Assembly (NCBI GenBank): GCA_031002005.1
Contig: JARYHS010013630.1
Coordinates: 240,691,539-240,755,538, forward strand
Length of the DNA: 64,000 nt
Reading direction: 5' to 3'
Source of the DNA: Vandiemenella viatica
Taxonomy: Eukaryota > Arthropoda > Insecta > Orthoptera > Morabidae
Position numbers and translations under genes: made by a program. Positions 33,516-45,400 of the stretch are shown here, in pieces; position 1 is the first letter of the stretch; each line of letters opens with the position of its first letter. The notes below the pieces were generated by a model, which was not told where the DNA came from, searched no databases, and was given only the letters and a program-made list of their open reading frames with translations.

Positions 33516-33602
33516 TCTACAATTCGCCTAGCTCTCCGCGGGCCGGACAAAATCTGTCCGCGGGCCGGATGTGGCCCGCGGGCCGTAGTTTGGAGACCCC
33601 TG
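33323..33602. mobile_element. 280-bp hAT MITE with internal poly-A
   Basis: The ends are CAGGGGTCTCCAAACTTTTC and (reverse-complemented) CAGGGGTCTCCAAACTACGG. Perfect 8-bp target duplications CACTAGAG lie at 33315-33322 and 33603-33610. The right half is a G/C-rich GCGGGCC-type palindrome cluster. A 67-nt poly-A (33447-33513) sits in the middle. Confidence 0.95.
33447..33513. repeat. Poly-A tract (67 nt)
   Basis: Uninterrupted homopolymer inside the hAT MITE. Its length is probably polymorphic or imprecise. Confidence 0.9.
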
Positions 33603-33610
33603 CACTAGAG

Positions 33611-34414
33611 CATGAAGCATCGCATGAATGACTTCGTTAGTACTTTGTAAAGTTCAAGTACATTGTTCATTGAGTAAAGTAAATTTAGGTAACTGCACTG
33701 AATATTACATACTTCGGAATAATACCTAATATCACAATTGCAGCACACTTAAATCAACTAATTTCGAAACAAACATTTGCTCATTCAATCGCTGCACGAA
33801 CCGTTACAGCTCCCGCATGACGCATGATACGTCGTGTTCGTACGTTTATCGAATCAAACTGCCATCTAAACGACAAATGCGAGTAACGAAACATACGAGT
33901 AATGAAATGAATTTGTGAGTAACGATTCGATACTTCGAGTCAGTAACGAATACATCGTTACTTTTACAGCTCTGCTCTGGTCAACGTTGTAGTATTAAAC
34001 AGAGCATAAAATTTAAAAAATACTGTTTCTTCCCTGAATACCACGAATGACGCATATTTCTGTAAATGAAGAGCCACAGAAACTGATAAAACTTCGACAA
34101 CAAAAAAAGAAAGAAAAAAAACACGCTGCCCGTACTCACTTTACCTTTAGCTTCTCCAGATTGCTTTTTCTTTTGCTTTAATTTCTAGAAAGCAGCGAAA
34201 TCTGTATGACGATGCTAGTATGACCTCTGACTATTTATATGGAAAAATGGATGGAATGATTGCTATCTGCCGTGGAGCCTTCAATTTCATTACACCTTAT
34301 GAATTTGCTGAACTATTTTCTGTTTTTAAGTTTCAGCAATAGCATGAATAAGTTTATAGACTAGGCGCTATGATAGTTTACGATATACCTTGTTCCACTG
34401 TTACACGGCGCACC
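33611..34414. other. Unassigned sequence
   Basis: No gene recognised. Around 33870-33960 the phrase GAGTAACGA recurs four times, a loose local repetition. Confidence 0.35.
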
Positions 34415-34494
34415 ATCTAGCTCAGGGGTCCCCAAACTTTTTATCACGTCGACCCCCTCATAGAACATTTGTCTTCTCATCGACCCCCAGATTA

Positions 34495-34793
34495 CAGTGC
34501 CTGATCTGGGGGGGGGGGGGGGTGTACACGGGAGTGCCAACTTCAAGGGGGCGGCAAAATCATGTTTGAAGGGCGCCGATTTAAGTCGAGGAAATCTTTT
34601 TTTCGCTCTACTAGTACACTGGGCGCCGAGCGGCAACAACAATCGGGGTGGCGACAACAATGTGTTTGGCCGACAATCGAGGCGGTGACACTTGGGGTCA
34701 GGCGGCAAAAGTAGGAGCTGCAAATAATGTTGCAAGGGGCGGCATTCGTACAGTTTTTGCCCCGGCTTGAAAAATTCACGGATCCGCCACTGA
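34495..34793. mobile_element. Putative ~300-bp MITE nested in hAT
   Basis: It starts CAGTGCCTGATCTGGGG and ends, reverse-complemented, CAGTGGCGGATCCGTGAA, a terminus common in arthropod MITEs. The interior is rich in GGGCGGCAAAA-like repeats and has a G-run at 34507-34521. No convincing target duplication is visible, so the boundaries are tentative. Confidence 0.5.
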
Positions 34794-35136
34794 TGAAAAT
34801 TTTAGATCATTTTTAGCATTTCTGATGCTAAGCAATAAGGAGACTTGCATAACAACCCAAAGAAAGTATTTATAGTTCTCACACCTTAAAAAATCCACCC
34901 AACAACACTAACAAAAAAAGGAGATATTTTACACTGTTATTATAATCGTAAAAAATAATAACAAAATCATAGATAGATGGAAACTAGCCTATGTAAGTGT
35001 CATAAAATGTAAAACACAAAATAATCATTGAAAATTTAAATAAATTATATTCGATGAAAAAACATCTGCCATTTTACGACTACTATTGAATACATTAAAA
35101 ATATGTTAACATACCTTTTTATTAAAGTAGCTGATA

Positions 35137-37067
35137 TTAGTGAGATGGATGGGTCTGAAGGGCAGCATCAAGATTACTGATGTTCTGTTGAAAATTGGCA
35201 AGTTTTAGTCGCAAATCACCACGGTTTTCCAAGTTCAGTCTGTTTCTCTGTTTTGTCAAAATAGCGTTCGCGTGGCTAAAGCCAGCTTCAGCCATGTATG
35301 AAGTTGGGAAAGCAAGTAAGAAAGGTTCGGCTTCTGCTCTGAGCTTGGGGTATTTTGTAGAAATATTGTTATTGCTCCAAATATCGCTGATGTTTTTATT
35401 TTTAAACAACGCTTTAGCTTCCAGATCTACACATATTTCAATCAGTTCATCTTCTAAGCCAGGTTCATTACCTTCATAATCAAGTTTAACATCAAATGGA
35501 GAAGCAAACCATTCAGGAACATGCATGTTCTCCAAGTCTTCGAAACGTGCTTTGAAGTCTTCTCTTAATTTATCGAGATGTTTAATATATATCTCCAAAT
35601 CACGGTCGGGTATCTCTTCATTTTCTTTTAGTAGTCGAAAGTTTGAAAAATATTTAAAAGCTTTACGTGCCAGTGAAGATTTTAACAGGTCCATTTTTAG
35701 TTGAAAGGCCATTATAATTGTTCGAGCTTGAACAATCGTAACATTTTTTCCTTCCAAACGCTTCTGTACTTCGTTAAATTTCGAATAACGATCTGCCAAA
35801 TAGAACAAATGGTTCTTGCACTGTTTTAACTCATCACATAGTAATGGATCCACATTCTTATGAAACTCTGCAGACAAGTCGTACAGGTCAACAAGCCTCT
35901 GCAAACTATCACCTCTTGACAACCACCTTACCTCAGTGTGCAAAAGTAATTGATTGAAAGGTTCATCATTTTCTTCACATAACTTCGCAAACAGTCGGGA
36001 ATTGAGAGGATGAGCTTTAATTTTATTAATTGAAGTAATGCACACTTTTAGAGTATCATGCTGCTCGCCACTCAATTTTTTGCTGCCTGTGTAGGACACA
36101 GTGAACGGTACGTACATTAGGAATCTTTTCCTTCAGAAAGACGAAAAATCCTCTATAACGGCCTACCATAGCAGGTGCACGGTTCACCGTCAGTAGCTAC
36201 TGTAGTAATATTCCCGAAAGGAATGTTGTGCTTGTTCAAATAATCTTGCAAACATAAAAAAATGTCTCACCTTTTGAATCGGTTTGAAGATATTTAGCAA
36301 ACAGAAATTCATCAACAGTGTCATTCAGGAATGGACTATGGAACCAAACATAAGCCATGAGAAGATTTGAACTTCCGAAAGTTGATTCGTCAAGTTGAAT
36401 AGCAAACTTACAATGCTGGAGCTCAGAGGTCAAAGATCTTTCCACATCATCGGCCATTTCCTCTATACGTCGCTGCACAGTATTTGCACTCAATGGTATG
36501 CACTTTAAAAATAGTTGAGAGTCTTTCTTCATAACATTTTCAGTTACATCTTTTATAGCTGGTACTATAAGCTCTTCACCAATAGTGTACGGTTTGCCTT
36601 TCTTTGCTATGTTAAGAGAGATGCTGTAGGATGTCCTCAGTCCTCCTTCACTATCAGCGCTAGCAGATGACTTCAAATATGTACTTAAATTTGGCCGACC
36701 TCTCGATTTCTCTTTTAGCATTTTGAAATACTGAAAATCTTTGTTTTTCCTTATCAGAATGGATCCTTTCCAAGTGGTCTTTCATTTTCGCCGGCTTCAT
36801 AGTATCATTGCTGAAAGGTTTTTCACATAACAAGCACGTAGGAATAGTTTCATTAGCAAAATATGGCACAAAACCATATTTCAAATACTCGTGTGAATAT
36901 TGTCTGCATTTCTTCTTACCCCTGTAGACGACATTGTATGTATTAAACTCAAATTTATAATATGAACAACACGATACGATCGCAGCACAACAAAATAGCG
37001 ACAGTAAGAGACGCAACTTATTCCGGCACGAGCTATAAAGAACTGCCTGTTCTTTCTCAGAGTGCAT
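35137..37067 (-). pseudogene. hAT transposase pseudogene, ZBED5/FAM200-like
   Basis: DNA-transposon transposase in three overlapping or adjacent open segments. 37067-36660: BED-type zinc finger with CLLCEKPFSNDTM and HLERIH giving C-x2-C ... H-x4-H, preceded by YSHEYLKYGFVPYF. 36721-36236: the region with AIQLDESTFGSSNLLMAYVW, where the first catalytic acidic residue is expected. 36117-35137: 326 residues with HTEVRWLSRGDSLQRL (a conserved hAT W-L-S/R block) and the C-terminal dimerisation domain FPTSYMAEAGFSHANAILTK then RNRLNLENRGDLRL. Between 36117 and 36236 the reading continues in other frames (VATDGEPC, near RTVHC-type sequence), so at least two indels separate it from an intact gene. 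Full length would be close to the usual 600-650 residues. It closely resembles the family from which vertebrate ZBED5 and FAM200 were domesticated. Confidence 0.92.
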
Positions 37068-37329
37068 TGTTGCTACTTTTTGCTAACAATAGATATCTAG
37101 ACTTGAAGGAATAATAATTACATCTAAAAGTAACCTATTGAATAGAATTAGATAGGAAAAAGATAAAATGAAGTATCTAACTTTAATGGTTTTCGGTATA
37201 TTACGATATCTTCTATGTAAAGGACAAAATCTACATTTAGATGTAGTACAATACATAGAGTGGAAACCATATTAGAGTTTAACAGTGGAATTTTTGTATA
37301 ATGAACCAGCAGCGTTCCCCCCTCCCCTG

Positions 37330-37516
37330 TGGCTTTACATCTCGTCGACAGCGTGGTCATTAGAGGCGGGATGGAACTGCGGGCAAGGAACTGGAAGGAA
37401 TTCGGCCATGGCTTTTTGGAGGAAGCATCCCGGCATTCGCCTTGAGTGATTTGGGGAAACCATGGAAATCCCAAATCCGTATGCCTGGACGGGGATTCGA
37501 GCCAGCGTCCTCCCGA
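37330..37516 (-). repeat. SINE1 fragment inside hAT
   Basis: Minus-strand SINE1 body and B-box (GGCTCGAATCCCCG). The A-box end is missing. No clear target duplication. Confidence 0.8.
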
Positions 37517-38446
37517 ATATAAAATGCGTAAATACCCGAAGTAAATAAAAAATAAAGTTTTAATACTTGTTGAGTTCATCACGTAGCTTAGCTACAACAA
37601 AATAATTGTGATGTTGAACTTCTTTCTTATCCCAAAGACGGACCCTAGAAGAGACACAATTCGTAAATTGGTCTACATTCCTTTCTCACATGAACAACCA
37701 CTAGCAAACCAACAATGCGAGTGAAGAATAAAGAGGCGAAATCAAACAGTTTGAACTCAACGCTTTGCGCCCCAGTATGAGTCACCGCAACAATCCAATT
37801 GATTTATTTGTTTTCGCTGCTTTGTTCTTCGCTCTCGTCGTTGCTATGCTCTCCGCTCCAGTATGTTTTCTCCTTAACACATACCTAAAGCGACGCAGGC
37901 TTCGGTAAAACTCAAATTATAACGGAGGTAGTCAGTTATTTTGGATTTTTATTGGAATATTCCCATTTTTTCCTAGACCATTTAATTGATCCTCTTTACT
38001 ATCAATCGACCCCCTTTCGACCCCCGGGTATTAATCGACCCCCGGAAAACTCTTATCGACCCCCAGGGGTCGATATCGACCACTTTGGGGACCCCTGATC
38101 TAGCTATTAAAAAAGCCAACTTTCGGTTGTATGATTGACCATTTTGCTGGGGTTTGTATTTAGTTGGCCGAAGTTGGAGTGTTCAGGAACAAGTAGTTAT
38201 ACTAACTTTCACCTGTTTGATTTTTTATTTCCACTTCAGGATCTTTAGCTGAACTGAGGAGATTAATTCATCGAATTTGGAACGGTTAGTGCAGGCCTAC
38301 AATAATCCATAGCTGAATGGAACTCGACAGATTTTACAGGATGATCAGAAATTAAAGTTTACCGTTTCACGAGTACTAATTGAACTATTCAACGATACTC
38401 TAATTCAACGGCTTACTGGAACTTCATGGGGTATATGACGCAAATA

Positions 38447-38689
38447 TTTTTTTCCCCTTATGGCTTTGCGCCTCGTCGACGTCGAGGTCATTAGAGACGG
38501 GAAAGGACTAGGGATAAGGAATGGGAAAGAATTCAGCCATGGCCTTTTGAAGGAAGCATCTCGGCATTCACCTGGAGTGATTTCGGGAAACCATGGAAAA
38601 CCCATGTCTGGTTGCTCGGACAGGGATTCTAACCGCCGTCCTCCCGAATGCGAGATCAGAATGCTAACCCTTCACCCACCACGATCGGT
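38447..38689 (-). repeat. SINE1, near full-length
   Basis: It includes the head (reverse-complemented ACCGATCGTGGTGGGTGAAG), a B-box-like GGTTAGAATCCC and a T-rich 3' tail. It may be flanked by CAAATA at 38441-38446 and 38690-38695. Confidence 0.88.
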
Positions 38690-39059
38690 CAAATAAATTA
38701 AGAACTACCATCTCTGCCTCCTTTATTTCTGAACTAAAAACTGCTCTAAGGTGTGGATCAATAGTTCTCACATTCATATGGTGACAGTTCAGCTTCGTTA
38801 AACTTCGAGCATCATACTGGCAAGCTTCTATTTACACCTATCCAGTGACTGTTGGTGCTCAATAACATTCTACCAACTCACATCAAAAGACAAAAGGTCC
38901 TTATCACTCCGTACCCAACCGTGGTTAAGAATGATAAATCAACAACTTCCCATCCACGGGGATTTTAGGCCATATAAAACACGATCAAAGTCTCACCGCC
39001 CTTCCTGGAAAACAGCCGAGAGTAACATCCAACTCATTCAGTCCAACATATAGCTGAAT

Positions 39060-39811
39060 GGGCGTTATCACCACCACAGGGTATTGTACTTACTAGTAAA
39101 GCATGCTCAAGACTTCAGTCTGCCTAGATCTATGCAAAGTATCAGCTGTGTCAAGGTAAGAACAGCTACTCTCCACAACTGGCTGCGACTGCGGTGAGCT
39201 CGCACAATGACGCACGTTGTACAGGATTGCCCGCTTCGTACCTACCCTAGAAATTTGGAAAATTTAAATTTGGCAACGTCGGAGATAGTGGCCTGGATGG
39301 ATCCTTCAGGTGTCAAGTTGTATTACCTTCACCATGCCGATGGGAGGATGCGAATCCGTCGTTTTTCAGCGGAACAGCTTCTTGACACTCTTACTGTAGG
39401 ACGGAGACAAGCTTGCGGCGGCTCAATTATGCTCTGGCCAACATTCACGTGGGCATACATAGGTCCAGTGGAGCACGAGCAAGGCACAGCCAATAAGTAT
39501 CGTACACTGGTTGCAGACCACCTACATCCCTTCACGACAACCATGTTTTCTAACGGCAGAGACATTTTTCAAGATAATGTGTCATGTCACAATTCCAGGA
39601 GTGTGATGGAGTGGTTCGAGCAACACAATGACGAGTTGCAATTCTTGTACTGGTCCCCCAACTCGTCTGATATGAACCAGATCGAACACATCTGGGATGT
39701 GACTGAATATTGCGTTAGAGTTCGTTGCCCACCTCCCCGGAAATTACGGGAATTTGGCAACTTTGTGCAGATGTGGTACCAACTGCAGCGACCTACCAAG
39801 GCTTCATTGGG
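39060..39811 (+). pseudogene. Tc1-like transposase remnant
   Basis: The main open segment 39207-39811 carries the DDE core: first block with HADGRMRIRR, then GGSIMLWPTFTWAYIGPVE (cf. the Tc1 'GG-x-x-M-x-WG' block), second aspartate in IFQDNVSCHNS and the terminal NSSDMNQIEHIWD with the catalytic glutamate. I count 36 residues between the second Asp and the Glu, against 34 in classical Tc1. That could be a DD36E-type lineage or drift. The family's 'FQQDN' has lost one Q. Upstream (39060-39206) a frameshifted N-terminal relic (block LLVKHAQDFSLPRS) shows decay of the DNA-binding region. The C-terminus is cut by the MITE insertion. Confidence 0.85.
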
Positions 39812-39925
39812 GGACGTCCATTAATTACGTGGTATTTTTCCGGAATTCCGGACCCCTCCCCCTTCTGGTGAGGCTTTTTTCAGCTCTAGCATTCTACAAG
39901 AATTAGAAACCTCACGTGAGATTTC
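39811..39925. mobile_element. Small MITE inserted in Tc1 transposase
   Basis: It begins GGGGGACGTCCATTAATTAC, close to the terminus of the MITE at 21589. The far side (about 39902-39925) reads CTCACGTGAGATTTCGGACA, a diverged inverted match. The Tc1 3' end resumes at about 39930. The exact right boundary is uncertain. Confidence 0.5.
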
Positions 39926-39977
39926 GGACATACCGGCTATTAGGTAGGAGGTCATAAAGTTCTGGCTGATCAGTGTA

Positions 39978-40774
39978 AATTATTTGTGAGTCAACTTATT
40001 GGCGACCCAGTAAAATTACTTTAACCTAGTAATATTACTTTATGATTAACATTAACAACAACAGATGCCGAAAGTAACCTTTAAGTAATATGAACAAACA
40101 CTACACTATTCATTTCTCTGTGTTGAAGACAATTATCCCTAATTTTTTATTATGATTATTTTTAAACAGTTTCTCATTTACAAAACTTATTATCCATCTG
40201 GTCAAATCGATTTTTTTTAAAACTTAGTTTCTTACTTACAGAACTTGCTATTGTTCTGGTCAAAAATAATTGTTAGAAACCCGAAATCTCGATGTCGGGG
40301 TGCGGATTTGGTCCCAGGTCCTCCTGTATGGCATGCTCAAGCGTCACCCATCGGGCTCGTCGCTATACTATGGCACATAACTTTCTTGTTTAAAAAAAAA
40401 TTAGTTATAGGCTAAATACCTGATATTCACCGAAAGACGGCATTAGGATACCGTCACATTTCCTAGTTTTTGTTGAGGTAATATGATGACGTGCACCTCA
40501 ATTTTATATCAGACATTTAACTTTCAAAATGTTAGAGACCAATCTGATATATTTCCGTAGTTTTTAATTTACGCCGGAAAATAGGTTTCCGTTCATTCAT
40601 CTAACGCCCGTCCTTGTCCAATTATCCATTAGACGCCTCACCGTTTAGCGAAGCGCAGCCCATCCTTACGTGTTGCCCTTGGCTTGAAAAGAATTTGATA
40701 TTCGAGAAGATTTTAATTTGCTGCACCGCGTTGCTGGAGGGCAGTGTCACAAATATACTTAAGGTTAATCGGAC
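39978..40774. other. Unassigned sequence
   Basis: No gene or element recognised. Around 40262-40380 a B-box-like stretch with GGTCCCAGGTCCTCC might be an old SINE relic, but I could not match it to the families here. Confidence 0.35.
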
Positions 40775-40782
40775 ACTAAACT

Positions 40783-41031
40783 CAGGGGCGTAGCTACTAT
40801 GGAGCTAGGCGGTGCAGTGCATCGGGGCCCCTACGCTCAGGGGGCCTCCAAGCGCATTTCAGAGGCCCACGAGCCTTCATGGCAAATTGGCGACCCCCCT
40901 TTTTTAGCTCTACAGTCGTCTAAGGGGCCCCCTGAGACACAGGAAGCCCCTAACTAAGGGCCCTCTCACTGCTCAGGGCCCATCTGGCCTGAGGGCCCAA
41001 AATAAATTTTTTGCACCGGGGCCCTTGTTGA
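40783..41031. mobile_element. 249-bp hAT MITE, decayed right end
   Basis: The left end CAGGGGCGTAGCTACTATGG is a well-known hAT terminus. The interior alternates GGGGCCC blocks. Flanks ACTAAACT (40775-40782) and CCTAAACT (41032-41039) match at 7 of 8 bases. The right TIR itself is not recognisable. Confidence 0.75.
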
Positions 41032-41039
41032 CCTAAACT

Positions 41040-42217
41040 ATCAAAAACTATGGTAACCTCATCAAAATATGTTCAGTTTTTCCGTGATACCAGAACAAAC
41101 AAATTGTAATAATGTAGATTTAGCACATGGCAATAAATTCGTCATAGGAGATATAATATTTAAGACAGTTAGTAAATATAGTGCTTTATGGGTTATATGT
41201 AAATATCTAAATCGAAAATGTAATTTAATAATCTTTCTTGCAAAAGATCCGATAGGATATACTAGAAGATGTGATAAGTTGTTTGATTCCCTGCATCTCA
41301 ATAATGGGAAGGAGATGTTCCCCATTTTAAATGGTAGCACATACTTTTCCGGTGTTTAGTCGAATCTGATTTAATGATGTCTAATCTTAGCTGTTTCTAG
41401 CCGACACAAGGACCACCATCATTGTAACGAGGGATTCCTGAATACAATTTTACGTAGGTTCTCAAGATTTCGTGTCAGAGGATCTGGTGTTCATTTGCGA
41501 TAATTTATCCTTTGGCTGGATTGAAAAAAAGGACAAAAATTCACCGTATAGAGGCTATAATGATTAAAGAGTTAAAAAAAAAAAAAATAGTAAAAAATAG
41601 TAAGTGATCAAGATATGCAAAACTTTTGTAACTCGTGAGTACAGATTTCTTTTTGATTACAACCGTGAAGGTTTCACTTATTACAAGAAGTCCGTTTCCA
41701 GACTTCGTAAATGAAGACGTTTGACACGATTTGTCAGTACCATATTATTAACTCGACATTCAATAAGTAGAAAGTGTTTACACTTTCCGCGTTTACTACG
41801 TAGAGACTGCTGTAGCAAGTAGGTCAGCTGGCAGTAGCTGGGAACTGGCCGGTGGTGTCCATAAAGGGTAATTGAGGTGAGTGCGGCGACACCGGAGCCT
41901 GGTCGTCACCCGAGCCGTGTCACCAGCAGGTATCGATGGCCAGGGTAACTCGAGCACAGCGTGGCGGACCGCAGGATCTAGTCATCCCAGCACTCTGCTC
42001 GTGGGACCACGTCTTTCCCACTGCAGTTTCACACTGCAACATGTCGATTCCGTCCCTACTGATGTCAATTTTCCAGGGACTAAGAAATACACAGCGAAAA
42101 AATGCCACCAGTTAGTTCCTAAATCAAAGCTAACTTCCGCGGAGAAATGTAGACACCTATAAGCAACATACGGAAGAAGGTTTTTGTAATGGATGTTTCA
42201 GTTCGTATTTCGTAAGA
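41040..42217. other. Unassigned sequence
   Basis: Open frames at 41069-41359 (plus) and 41062-41340 (minus) overlap and carry no known motif. An A-run lies at about 41575-41587. Confidence 0.35.
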
Positions 42218-42445
42218 GAGCGGACTGGTGACTCAGTGATTAAGGTGTCTGGGTAACGAAGGGTTCCCTGTTCGAATCCCTGTCTAGGCGGGAATTTGCA
42301 AAGGCCTTTAACCCGAGCTTCACCTCTGCCACAGATTGCTGTGTTATGTTAAGTAAGCCAGAACGTTTCCGTGGTCGGATTTCCCTTTAAACTGTAGGTC
42401 CCCTGAACCTGGTAGGACTACCGGGTTATTTTAAGGCCGCTACGA
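42218..42445 (+). repeat. SINE2 (tRNA-derived)
   Basis: The best-preserved SINE2 head in the window: A-box-like TGACTCAGTGATTAAGGTGT and B-box GTTCGAATCCC. The body has TTCACCTCTGCCACAG and AGGACTACCGGG and ends near CCGCTACGAC. Confidence 0.88.
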
Positions 42446-45400
42446 CAGATGCGAAATACGCAGCAAACAAAAACCCTAACACCATGTCATTACAACCACA
42501 CGGAATTATTCATTATTATTATTTCGTCAGAAGTGTTAATTTTTAGTATTCCTTTACGAGAGGCCAAAAACTAATTCCTGGTTGGAAGCAGTTTGCCGAG
42601 ATGGCCCGTACACATGAATACTAATGACCGGTTAACGCAGCACTACGAGAATTTTGTCTCAACAGAAACCTGATGATCAGATGAAGCATTTTATGTAATT
42701 ATTGGACCAACGGGTTTAATCGTAGCTGGTGTTAATCTGCCACTTAGAACTGACCGCCGAATAGATAAACCAAAGACTTTAAGATGGAATGCAGGAGAAC
42801 ACTACGTCTATAAGAACTGTGCGAAGAAGCATTGCTAACAACGTACATCATACCTCCTGCAATCTTAACATAACCTTATCAAAAATCCACTGTTTGATGG
42901 GAAGTTGTATCTGTTCTAAGAAGGCAAGAAGACATTAGATGATTACTCTTCAAATGACTGCCTGGTGGATGAAACAATTTACGGTCTAGTTATTTTTGCA
43001 GAGATAGCCGATTGTAGACTAGAGCACTGAGCAATTTTACGGACCCCACATGCCAAGCATAATTTTTACTAAATTAAAATACTACAAGACATTTAAGTGC
43101 ATATTTTTTTAGGAGTTCTTCCATGTAAACGTCAAGTTTGTGATATCTAATAACTTCAGAAACATCTAACGCACTAAATAGCGTGCACGCAACTTAGATA
43201 ACATTATTTCCGATACACAGAAATACTGATGTGGAAAAATCTCGGTTTGAGAAACATTTCCTAGTACCCGCTACCACCAAGGAGCAAATCTTCAAAATAA
43301 GTATGCCGATTTTCTTCACTTTATTTGTTTCTTCCAAAAGATTTCAACTTTCTTAGTAGTGATCCTGAAACTCCATATCTTATGGAACAAACGCATTTGA
43401 ATGTTGATTGGGCGTACCGCTCATTAATTCTTTACAGTGCATAAGTAGCAGCTGCAAGTAACGCTACTGAATGCATCATCTCACTAAACTAGTATTTATC
43501 TGAAAACTTGGAATTCAAGTTGAAATTTGCTTACCAGTTCGTATGAGAACATGAATGTTCGACAAGTCAAACTCCCCAAACAGTAACTAGCCACCGCATG
43601 CGATCCTAATACTTCAAAAAGTCAGCGAAAGCACGAAATATAGTGATAAAAATTAATCCAAGACACTTGTAATGTTACAGAGGCTATGTACACAAACGGA
43701 GTACAGATAGGTATTGCTAAATATGGTAACATTTTCATAATCGCGTGAATGGTAATTTCCTGCATCGAACGGTTGAGGCGGGCAACAACCGATCTTTCGT
43801 GAATATAGTGGCACAGCTACGGATCAATATTAGGGCATCATCTTCCCAAATAGTGGTCACTTACTGTTTCTTATTGAAGGTGGACCTGCCGTGGCCACAT
43901 GAAAATTTATTGGCTTAAGAGCGTGTATAGGCGCGTAGAAGGCAAGTGTTGGTAACTGAGTGTTTGGCACTTAAATTTTTTTGATCGCCGATAATTTGTC
44001 GTATTGAGTATTTGAATATGATTAGATTTAGTGGTGGCTAAGATCGCGAAGAAGAATTTTTGCAATTACTAAGGTCATTTCTTTTCTTCATTCAAACTCG
44101 TAAAGCATTTTATGTGCTCATTGTTGTCTACAGACGGGAACCGATTTCTTCGGTTAACAGTAGAAATATTAACTCCTGGGAAACATCAGAAACAAAGAAG
44201 TGTGGTTTAGGATGGTAAAAAATGCTTACGCCACATTTTTGTAAGTGTGGAATTAGCAACTGGTTGCTGCTGCGGATGGTAGGAACAGTGTAACGCCTAA
44301 TAGTTTGTTACAGTATGGTCATCATGGGATCCTCCAACCCACTTTAAACAAAACCATAAAGCTGATTTAACAATGCAAAATGAGTCATAATGGAATAGCA
44401 TATTCGACTAGGATATGTAGGAATTCAAACTACTGTTGCACTGGGAAGATGTCGCTTTGAAAGAAGACCACTCATCCCCATTTAATTTACGTGCAAAAGC
44501 TGTTAATAATGGCTCCATTCGCATACAAGATTTTCCCTTTTTTAGTACTTTGTTCCAACAGAATCAAAAGCGTGTCCGAATTTGAACAATGTATTATTGT
44601 GATAATTATGTTTACGTTAAGATTGAAAATCTAACAATTGAACTTTGCAATCCTTGAATGCGTTTGCCAAATTAAACTTGGTTTTGAAAAATAAGTAAGT
44701 TTTTAATGGCTTACAAATAGATAGTGGACTTAACTGATTTGCCGGAAGCCATGAAACCAAAATCGAATGGTGGCACCGAGAACTGAACCAAAGTCTTCCG
44801 AAATGATGGCAACTATCATTTCGTTCGACTAATCTTTGGGTCATGCGCTGTTTTCTGCTAGATGTATGCTAGACTTCCGCATTCGTCAGTAGGAAGGCGA
44901 TGTTGATATACACAGTGGCGCGCGGTCATCGACCTCTGAGGAGTTTTCCGCGATTCACGATACCCACCAGATACTGAATGGCACGACCGTCCCGTACGCT
45001 CAATCACATGTCGATACCATCTGCGACTATTGTGAACCGTAGGCAAGCGCTGTGGGAAGACGTCGCCTGCCAGTGAACACAATGCGAATGCATGTAATGC
45101 CGCTACACCGTTATCTGTTATTAACATCTCGCACTGGCAATCATTTAGAAGGCGGTGCGCTTTGCGAGGTTCAAACGCAGGTCAGCTGCCAGAGACAGCC
45201 ATTAATTCAGTAGCAACCGAGCCTAGCTTCGCCGCTAATGGTAAAGTCATTTACAGGCTTGGTAGTCTCTTGTGTACTCTGGCAACTACCGTGCTCGCAA
45301 GGAGAAATGTGACAAACTTATACAATTTTAAAAACATGAACATTTTATTCAAGGAAGTTAATTCTATCATTTTCGTACTCTCAATCATAACAGATTGTAA

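Larger units (their letters stand above)
34423..38097 (-). mobile_element. hAT transposon with ZBED-type transposase
   Basis: 3,675 bp with ends CAGGGGTCCCCAAACTTTTT and (reverse-complemented) CAGGGGTCCCCAAAGTGGTC. Perfect 8-bp target duplications ATCTAGCT lie at 34415-34422 and 38098-38105. Sub-terminal ATCGACCCC motifs recur at both ends and may be transposase binding sites. The transposase pseudogene is on the minus strand (35137-37067). A small MITE (about 34495-34793) and a truncated SINE1 (about 37330-37516) are inserted within it. Confidence 0.95.
39040..39975 (+). mobile_element. Tc1-like transposon, 5'-truncated
   Basis: The right terminus GTCATAAAGTTCTGGCTGAT then CAGTG, followed by TA (39976-39977), is the end of a widespread Tc1-like family. 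No matching left TIR was found between 38690 and 39200, so the 5' side is missing or too decayed to see. The transposase remnant is at 39060-39811. A short MITE (about 39811-39925) is inserted near its 3' end. Confidence 0.8.
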
